A DNA stretch of 10,118 bases, taken from the NCBI GenBank assembly GCA_903873565.1, contig CAIQOY010000048.1, forward strand, positions 1 to 10,118, in the 5' to 3' direction. Positions within the stretch are counted from its first letter, which is position 1, and the number at the start of each line of letters is the position of its first letter. The stretch is from an uncultured Actinomycetes bacterium (GTDB lineage Bacteria > Actinomycetota > Thermoleophilia > Gaiellales > F1-60-MAGs149). Shown piece after piece: positions 5,826 to 10,118 of the stretch. A model generated the notes under the pieces. That model was not told where the DNA came from, did no database searches, and saw only the letters and a program-made list of their open reading frames with translations. The position numbers and the translations under genes were made by a program.

Positions 5826-6055
5826 AGGGAACCGTCAAGGGCTCCGTGTGGGCGACCAAGCGCGTGGACGACGTGCCGCACGGGGCGTTTCTGGAGGTCG
5901 AGCTGGAGACGGGCGGATCGCTCGTCGCGTTCGACGTCCTGGGCTCCGGGGAGGGCGAGCGCGTGCTCGTCGCCACGGGCTCCGTCGCCGCGTCGCGCTT
6001 CGCGCCGCAGCACCCGCCGATCGACGCGCTGATCGTCGGGATCATCGACCACTGA
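5819..6055 (+). CDS. microcompartment vertex protein BMC-P (EutN/CcmL family, pentamer)
   Basis: Small beta-barrel protein of 78 residues that should form pentamers closing the vertices of the polyhedral shell. The family signature is clear: MLKGTVKGSVWATKR at the N-terminus, then GAFLEVELETG, VAFDVLGSGEGERVLVATGS (the GxGxGExVLxxxGSxA pattern), and a C-terminal IDALIVGIIDH. Length is normal for the family (about 75-100). The ATG start at 5819 lies inside the end of the preceding gene (ATGCTGA overlap) and has a GAGGGAGG Shine-Dalgarno a few bases upstream, so coupling plus an independent ribosome site is likely. It is the only BMC-P in the window; many loci carry several, so the vertices here may use a single pentamer type. 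Confidence 0.95.
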   Translation: MLKGTVKGSVWATKRVDDVPHGAFLEVELETGGSLVAFDVLGSGEGERVLVATGSVAASRFAPQHPPIDALIVGIIDH

Positions 6056-6089
6056 TCCACCACCACGACCCACGCTGAACGAGACGAAC

Positions 6090-6095
6090 AGGAGG
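6090..6095 (+). promoter_or_regulatory. consensus Shine-Dalgarno before the BMC-H gene
   Basis: AGGAGG, with an 8-base spacer to the ATG at 6104, lies in a 48-base A/C-rich gap that looks poorly structured. It is the best ribosome binding site in the operon, and this is one of the few non-overlapping junctions. Strong independent initiation fits the need for many more hexamer copies than other shell parts. Confidence 0.6.
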
Positions 6096-6103
6096 AACAC
6101 GAG

Positions 6104-6379
6104 ATGTCGGAAGCACTGGGCATGATCGAGACCAAGGGGTACGTCGCGGCCCTCGCCGCGGCGGACGCCATGGTGAAGGCCGCCAACGTGACCATCGTCG
6201 GTCGCGAGGAGGTCGGCGACGGGCTGGTGTCCGTCGTCATCCAGGGCGACGTCGGGGCCGTCAAGGCCGCGACCGAGGCCGGCTCGGAGACCGCGGCGAC
6301 GGTCGGCGAGCTCGTCTCCGCCCACGTCATCCCGCGCCCGCACGCCGAGCTCGGCAAGCACTTCACGGCGGGCAAGTAG
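6104..6379 (+). CDS. microcompartment hexameric shell protein BMC-H
   Basis: Canonical single-domain BMC-H of 91 residues, the expected major facet tile. It reads ALGMIETKGYVAALAAADAM from residue 4, with edge lysine K25 in VKAANV, and R78 in the conserved IPRPH (76-80), which packs at the hexamer-hexamer interface. The pore loop is GDG (38-40) instead of the common GSG/GIG type, placing an aspartate at the sixfold axis. QGDVGAVKAATEAG (47-60) completes the domain. A short tail (81-91) follows. It is preceded by a consensus Shine-Dalgarno and a 48-base gap and followed by an 11-base gap to the second BMC-T. It should partner with the BMC-P and two BMC-T proteins encoded alongside. Confidence 0.97.
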   Translation: MSEALGMIETKGYVAALAAADAMVKAANVTIVGREEVGDGLVSVVIQGDVGAVKAATEAGSETAATVGELVSAHVIPRPHAELGKHFTAGK

Positions 6380-6389
6380 GGAGCGCGCG

Positions 6390-7034
6390 ATGGCCGGGCC
6401 GGATATCGAGCTGCGCGTCTACCTCCCCATCCCCGAGCTGCGCCGGCAGTTCGCGGCCTACATGGGGACGCCGACGCGCGCCCGTGGCTACCCCCCGATG
6501 GAGGGCGAGCACGCCCTGATCGTGGAGGTCGCCCCCGGCCTGGCCATCGAGCGCGTCATCGACCTCGCGCTGAAGGCGGTGCCCGAGGTCGAGCCGGGCA
6601 TCCTCTTCGTCGAGCGCCAGTTCGGCGTGCTCGAGCTGCACGCCGCCGACCCGGCGGCCGTGGAGCGCGCCGGTGAGGCGATCCTCACCGGCATCGGCGC
6701 GGAGTCGTCGCACCAGCTCAAGCCGCGGATCCTCTACTCGGACGTGATCGAGGACATCACCGACCAGCACGCGGTGATCGTGAACCGCAACCGCCAGGCC
6801 TCGATGGTGCTGCCCGGCGAGACGCTGCTGGTCTACGAGATGACGCCGGCCCTGTTCGCGGCGATGGCCGCCAACGAGGCCGAGCGGGTCGCCCCGGACG
6901 TCACGCTGGTCGACGTCGCGATGATCGGCGCCACGGGCCGCATCTACATGAGCGGGCCGACCGAGAGCGTCATGCGGGCGCGCGACGAGATCACGCGCGT
7001 GCTCGAGGCCGTCGTCGGGCGCGAGCACGCCTAG
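6390..7034 (+). CDS. microcompartment shell protein BMC-T no. 2 (tandem BMC domains, trimer)
   Basis: Second tandem-domain shell protein, 214 residues. An N-terminal extension with the start RVYLPIPELRRQFAAYM precedes domain 1 (about 42-103; ALIVEVAPGLAIE ... GILFVERQFGVLELHA). Domain 2 spans about 146-207 (LLVYEMTPALFAAMAANEAE ... MIGATGRIYMSG). It shares with BMC-T no. 1 the blocks VAPGL, GILFVER-FG, QHA-x-NRN, SM-x-LPGE, NEAE and MIGATGR, but differs through the N-terminal extension and the inter-domain connector (104-125, SSHQLKPRILYSDVIEDITD). The two probably arose by duplication and then specialised, for example in pore gating or in which face is lumenal; mixed trimers cannot be excluded. 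The ATG at 6390 has GGGAG just upstream (6380-6384), directly after the BMC-H stop. The gene ends 32 bases before the kinase gene. Confidence 0.92.
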   Translation: MAGPDIELRVYLPIPELRRQFAAYMGTPTRARGYPPMEGEHALIVEVAPGLAIERVIDLALKAVPEVEPGILFVERQFGVLELHAADPAAVERAGEAILTGIGAESSHQLKPRILYSDVIEDITDQHAVIVNRNRQASMVLPGETLLVYEMTPALFAAMAANEAERVAPDVTLVDVAMIGATGRIYMSGPTESVMRARDEITRVLEAVVGREHA

Positions 7035-7039
7035 CGCCA

Positions 7040-7045
7040 TATACT
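7040..7045 (+). promoter_or_regulatory. possible -10 box ahead of the kinase gene
   Basis: TATACT matches TATAAT at five of six positions and stands out in an otherwise G/C-only gap between the second BMC-T gene and the kinase gene. No acceptable -35 is seen 16-18 bases upstream, where the sequence is GC-rich coding DNA. A minor internal promoter separating shell genes from the kinase-dehydrogenase-regulator part is possible but unproven. Confidence 0.22.
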
Positions 7046-7066
7046 GCCGCCCCGGAGGAGGCGCTG

Positions 7067-8062
7067 ATGGGTGGCACTGCGGATCAGGAGGCGATCGACC
7101 GGCTCGCGCGGGCGGCGCTCGCGCCGTACGGGATCGGGGAGGACGCCGCGCTGCGGCTCGTCAACGTCTCCGAGAACTACACCTACCGCGTCGATGACCC
7201 CGCCACGGGCCGCGCGTACGCCGTGCGCCTGCACCGGCCCGGCTACCACTCGGCGGAGGCGATCGCCTCCGAGCTGATGTGGATCGAGGCCCTGCGGTCG
7301 GACGGCGTGGTCGACAGCGTCGTGGCGGTGCCCGCCGCCGACGGGCGCCTCGTCACGCAGGTCGCCCTGCCCGACGTCGAGGAGCGCAACGTCGTCCTCT
7401 TCGAGTGGGCCGAGGGCGCGCCGCCGGACCCCGACGCGGCCGACCCCCTGCCCGGCTACCGCACGCTCGGCCGGATCGCCGCCCGCATGCACGCGCACGC
7501 GCGCCGCTGGCAGCGGCCCGCCGCCTTCACGCGCTTCGCGTGGGACTTCGAGCACACGCTGGGCGCGCACGGCCACTGGGGCCGCTGGCAGGACGGCGTC
7601 GGCGTCGAGGGCGACACGCTCGCGCTGTTCCAGCGCACGGTCGACGTGATCGAGCGCCGCCTCACGGCCTACGGCACCGGCCCGGAGCGGTTCGGGCTGT
7701 GCCACTCCGACCAGCGGCTCGCCAACCTGCTCGAGCACGGCGACGAGATCCGCGTGATCGACTTCGACGACTGCGGCTCCGGCTGGTTCATGTACGACTA
7801 CGCGACGACCGTCTCGTTCTTCGAGGAGCACCCGCGCGAGCCGGAGTTCCGGGCGGCGTGGCTCGAGGGCTACCGCGAGGTCGCCCCGATCGACGCCGCC
7901 GACGAGGCCGAGCTGGACACCTTCGTGATGCTGCGGCGGCTGCTGCTCGTCACGTGGATCGGATCCCACTACGCCTTCGCGACGGAGGCGCAGGAGCTCG
8001 GCGAGGGGTTCACGGTCGACACCGTCCCCCTGGCCGAGGCCTACCTGACCAAGTACGAGTGA
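7067..8062 (+). CDS. APH-fold kinase, probable amino-alcohol kinase
   Basis: Kinase of 331 residues with the aminoglycoside phosphotransferase / homoserine-kinase-like fold. The catalytic loop is LCHSDQRLANLL with H213, D215 and N220. The metal-binding motif is VIDFDDCG with D232 and D234. The N-lobe shows NYTYRVDD (37-44) and YAVRLHRPG (51-59), where an arginine stands in the usual nucleotide-binding lysine region. FEWAEG (112-117) marks the hinge. Despite the family name, resistance to aminoglycosides is unlikely: in microcompartment loci of the RMM type such a kinase accompanies the class-III aminotransferase-like enzyme, and the pair can convert an amino alcohol to its phosphate and then to an aldehyde. 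That role is inference. No encapsulation peptide is evident, so it may act outside the shell. The ATG is supported by GGAGGAG at 7054-7060. The stop is followed by a 16-base gap. Confidence 0.88.
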   Translation: MGGTADQEAIDRLARAALAPYGIGEDAALRLVNVSENYTYRVDDPATGRAYAVRLHRPGYHSAEAIASELMWIEALRSDGVVDSVVAVPAADGRLVTQVALPDVEERNVVLFEWAEGAPPDPDAADPLPGYRTLGRIAARMHAHARRWQRPAAFTRFAWDFEHTLGAHGHWGRWQDGVGVEGDTLALFQRTVDVIERRLTAYGTGPERFGLCHSDQRLANLLEHGDEIRVIDFDDCGSGWFMYDYATTVSFFEEHPREPEFRAAWLEGYREVAPIDAADEAELDTFVMLRRLLLVTWIGSHYAFATEAQELGEGFTVDTVPLAEAYLTKYE

Positions 8063-8078
8063 GAAGCGAGGAGACCTG

Positions 8079-8858
8079 ATGAGCAGCATGTTCACTTCCC
8101 TCGAGGGCCGCAGCGTCCTCGTCACCGGCGGCACCAAGGGCATCGGCCTGGGCATCGCCCGCGTGTTCGCCGAGGCGGGCTGCAAGGTGGCCGTGTCGGG
8201 CCGCGACGTGGCGACCGGCGCCGACGCCGTGGCCGCGCTCGGCGCGGGCGCGTCGTTCGTCCAGGGCGACGTCTGCAGCGCCGACGACTGCCGGCGCATC
8301 GTCGACGAGGTCGTCGAGCGCAACGGCGGGCTCGACGTCCTCTGCGCGAACGCCGGGGTGTTCCCCGAGACGCGCCTCGAGGAGATGACCGAGGAGGCGC
8401 TCGACCACGTCCTCGACACGAACCTCAAGGGCAACATCCTCACCGTCGCCGCCGCGATCCCCGCGCTGGCGAAGACGGGCCGCGGCCGGATCATCCTGAC
8501 CTCGTCGATCACCGGCCCGTTCACCGCGATCCCGGCCCTCTCGCACTACGGCGCGTCGAAGGCCGGGCAGCTCGGCTTCATGCGCGGCGCCGCGATGGAG
8601 CTCGCCCCCAAGGGCATCACCATCAACGCCGTCCTGCCGGGCAACGTGCTCACCGAGGGCCTCGTCGGCCTGGGCGAGGACTACCTGCGCACCGCCGCCG
8701 AGTCGATCCCGCTCGGCCACCTCGGCGAGGTCGAGGACATCGGCTACGCGGCGCTGTTCCTCGCCACGGAGGAGGCCAAGTTCATCACCGGTCAGTCCAT
8801 CGTGATCGACGGCGGCCAGACCCTGCCCGAGGCGCCGTCGGCCATGGAGGCGATCTGA
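8079..8858 (+). CDS. short-chain dehydrogenase/reductase, probable 1-amino-2-propanol (amino-alcohol) dehydrogenase
   Basis: Classical SDR of 259 residues. The cofactor motif TGGTKGIG is at 16-23, CANAG at 89-93, the N115 helix residue is in DTNLKG, and the catalytic set is S143 (LTSSITG), Y157 and K161 (YGASK). SGRD at 40-43 puts an arginine after the second strand, which favours NADP(H) over NAD(H). Family knowledge: SDRs in this position in Rhodococcus and Mycobacterium microcompartment loci oxidise amino alcohols; the M. smegmatis enzyme has been characterised as an (S)-1-amino-2-propanol dehydrogenase. Here it probably interconverts an amino alcohol and an amino ketone, perhaps to channel both stereoisomers to the kinase. 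The end continues past the usual IDGGQ with a short tail, PEAPSAMEAI. The ATG is supported by GAGGAG at 8068-8073; a second ATG (residue 4) is an alternative. It is co-oriented and close to the kinase and regulator. Confidence 0.88.
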   Translation: MSSMFTSLEGRSVLVTGGTKGIGLGIARVFAEAGCKVAVSGRDVATGADAVAALGAGASFVQGDVCSADDCRRIVDEVVERNGGLDVLCANAGVFPETRLEEMTEEALDHVLDTNLKGNILTVAAAIPALAKTGRGRIILTSSITGPFTAIPALSHYGASKAGQLGFMRGAAMELAPKGITINAVLPGNVLTEGLVGLGEDYLRTAAESIPLGHLGEVEDIGYAALFLATEEAKFITGQSIVIDGGQTLPEAPSAMEAI

Positions 8859-8872
8859 GCACGGAGCCACGC

Positions 8873-9652
8873 GTGCAGGCGGGGGCCGGCGCGCTCGGCC
8901 CCGCCGCCGCCGCCGTCCGCGATCGGCTGCTCGCCGACATCGCCGCGGGCGCGCTCGCGCCCGGTGAGCGCCTCGGCGGCGAGCGCGACCTCGCCGAGCG
9001 GCTCGGCGTCAGCCGCTCGACGCTGCGCCAGGCCCTCGACGCCCTCGAGACCGCGGGCGCGGTCCGCCGCGCCGCGGGCCGGACCGGCGGCACCTTCGTC
9101 GCGCCGCGCCGCGTCGAGCGCGACCTGACCAGCCTCACCGGCCTGCCCTCGTACCTGCGCCGCCAGGGCTTCTCGGCGGACGCGCGCGTGCTCTCGACGG
9201 GCACCGTCGAGGCGGACGCGGAGACCGCCGCCGCCCTCGGGCTCGAGCCCGGGGCGCTCGTCCTCGAGGTCGTGCGCGTGCGGCTCGCCGACGGCGAGCC
9301 GATCTCGCTCGAGCGGGCGCGCTTCCCCGCCGACCGCTTCCCGGACCTGCTCGACCGCTCCCTCGGCGGCTCGCTCTACGAGCTCCTCCAGACCGCGTAC
9401 GCCGTGCGCCCGGGCGAGGCCGAGGAGCGCATCCAGATCGTGGGCGCCGGGTCGCTCGAGGCGAAGGTCCTGGAGGTGCGCCGCTCCACGCCGCTGGTGG
9501 CCATCGTGCGCACGGCGTGGGACCGCGACGGCGCGCCGTTCGAGCACTCGCACGACCTGTTCCGGTCGGACCGGGTGCAGATCGTCGTGCGCACCCCCGC
9601 CGGCGAGGCCGAGGCGAGCGGGGTGGCGTCGACGATCGAGGTGGTGGCCTGA
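8873..9652 (+). CDS. GntR-family transcriptional regulator, HutC-type with UTRA effector domain
   Basis: Regulator of 259 residues. The N-terminal winged helix-turn-helix spans about 11-78, including ERLGGERDLAERLGVSRSTL with the recognition helix around 45-57 and a wing ending RTGGTFVAP. From about 88 to 237 comes the UTRA ligand-binding domain, with the typical LADGEPISLERARFP (138-152) and EHSHDLFRSDRVQIVV (224-239). UTRA proteins bind small metabolites and release DNA. As the only regulator in the cluster, it likely controls the microcompartment operon, with candidate sites at 1749-1786, and it is placed to autoregulate if co-transcribed. The ligand may be the amino alcohol, its phosphate or another intermediate; this is inference. 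GTG at 8873 is chosen from the preceding GGAG (8863-8866) and domain start, 14 bases after the dehydrogenase stop; the exact start is uncertain. Its TGA shares one base with the next ATG. Confidence 0.9.
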   Translation: MQAGAGALGPAAAAVRDRLLADIAAGALAPGERLGGERDLAERLGVSRSTLRQALDALETAGAVRRAAGRTGGTFVAPRRVERDLTSLTGLPSYLRRQGFSADARVLSTGTVEADAETAAALGLEPGALVLEVVRVRLADGEPISLERARFPADRFPDLLDRSLGGSLYELLQTAYAVRPGEAEERIQIVGAGSLEAKVLEVRRSTPLVAIVRTAWDRDGAPFEHSHDLFRSDRVQIVVRTPAGEAEASGVASTIEVVA

Positions 9653-10118
9653 TGGCCGAGCACCGGATCGGCCTCGACGCCCCCACGCACCGGCGCTGGG
9701 ACGTGACCGTCCCGCCCGTGGTGCACGCCGAGCCCGGCGACGTCGTGGTCTGCGAGACCGTCGACTTCGCGGGCGGGCAGATCACCCGCGACGCCCCCGC
9801 CTCCGCCCTGCTCGAGCTCGACTTCGACCTGATCTACCCGCTGGCCGGGCCGATCCACGTGGCCGGCGCCGAGCCCGGCGACGCCCTCGCCGTGGAGATC
9901 CTCGGCTTCGACCTGCCCGACTGGGGCTGGGCCTGCATCATCCCCGGCTTCGGCCTGTTGCCCCCCGGCGAGTTCACCGAGCCCGTGCTGCGCATCTTCG
10001 ACCTGACGGACGGCGACGCCACGGCGCTCTGCCCCGGCGTGCGGATCCCGATCGAGCCCTTCTGCGGCACGATGGGCGTGCCCGGCGCGGGCATGCGCGA
10101 CGTGCCGATCCCGCCGCC
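9652..10118 (+). CDS. acetamidase/formamidase family protein, 5' part (cut by window end)
   Basis: Frame open from the ATG at 9652 to the window edge; 155 residues are visible of an expected 300 or more, so the gene is truncated by the window, not broken. Family features in order: THRRWD near residues 12-17, a strand with CETVDFAGGQIT (34-45), YPLAGPIHVAGAEPGD (62-77), WACIIPGFGLL (93-103), and PGVRIPIEPFCGTMGV (128-143). These match the acetamidase/formamidase (FmdA/AmdA) family, metal-dependent amidases that release ammonia and a carboxylate from short amides. The start overlaps the regulator stop (TGATG), which suggests co-transcription with the GntR gene. Its substrate could be a small amide or an N-acylated amine feeding the microcompartment pathway, but it may be an unrelated neighbour. 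Active-site assignment is limited because the C-terminal half is missing. Confidence 0.88.
   Translation, partial: MAEHRIGLDAPTHRRWDVTVPPVVHAEPGDVVVCETVDFAGGQITRDAPASALLELDFDLIYPLAGPIHVAGAEPGDALAVEILGFDLPDWGWACIIPGFGLLPPGEFTEPVLRIFDLTDGDATALCPGVRIPIEPFCGTMGVPGAGMRDVPIPP

Noticed and set aside
5144..6361. 405-codon - strand frame across the shell genes
   Set aside because: It crosses three clear + strand shell-operon genes and shows only Arg/Ala/Ser-rich shadow sequence.
7067..8062. Aminoglycoside resistance gene
   Set aside because: The fold is shared with many metabolic kinases, and the operon context points to an amino-alcohol kinase.
7031..8524. 497-codon - strand frame opposite kinase and SDR genes
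   Set aside because: It spans two convincing + strand enzymes and changes character midway, as a shadow frame does; no conserved motif.

Overview
This is a very GC-rich window (well over 70% G+C by eye, with third codon positions almost always G or C). Every credible gene lies on the + strand, and GTG starts are common. Codon use and gene content point to an Actinomycetota bacterium; a deep-branching lineage such as Thermoleophilia is possible, but I cannot fix the genus. The core is a bacterial microcompartment (BMC) operon of the Rhodococcus/Mycobacterium (RMM) or amino-alcohol utilization type. No tRNA, rRNA, insertion sequence, CRISPR array or long gene-free stretch is visible.

Layout. 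Positions 1-354 are the 3' end of an unrelated small-domain protein. Positions 397-1680 encode an FAD-dependent amine oxidase, preceded by a hairpin that overlaps its Shine-Dalgarno sequence. A 149-base gap (1681-1829) is the only AT-rich island in the window. It holds clustered dyad symmetries and a promoter candidate and looks like the operon control region. From 1830 the genes are tightly packed: class-III aminotransferase-fold enzyme (1830-3122), CoA-acylating-type aldehyde dehydrogenase with a C-terminal encapsulation peptide (3119-4642), tandem-domain shell protein BMC-T no. 1 (4639-5256), a BMC-associated protein of unknown function (5253-5825), pentameric vertex protein BMC-P (5819-6055), hexameric shell protein BMC-H (6104-6379), BMC-T no. 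2 (6390-7034), an APH-fold kinase (7067-8062), a short-chain dehydrogenase (8079-8858), a GntR/UTRA regulator (8873-9652) and the 5' part of an acetamidase/formamidase-family gene (9652 to the window end). Four consecutive junctions overlap by 4 or 7 bases, which implies translational coupling.

How the genes may work together (inference from family knowledge). The dehydrogenase interconverts an amino alcohol such as 1-amino-2-propanol with its amino ketone. The kinase phosphorylates the amino alcohol. The PLP enzyme, probably a phospho-lyase rather than a true transaminase, eliminates phosphate and ammonia to release a volatile aldehyde. The encapsulated aldehyde dehydrogenase converts the aldehyde to acyl-CoA inside a shell built from one BMC-H, one BMC-P and two BMC-T proteins. 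The GntR regulator probably senses the substrate or an intermediate and acts at the 1681-1829 region. The flanking amine oxidase and amidase are the unusual additions; they may widen the substrate range to amides or other amines, or may simply be neighbours. No phosphotransacylase, alcohol dehydrogenase or permease is seen in the window.
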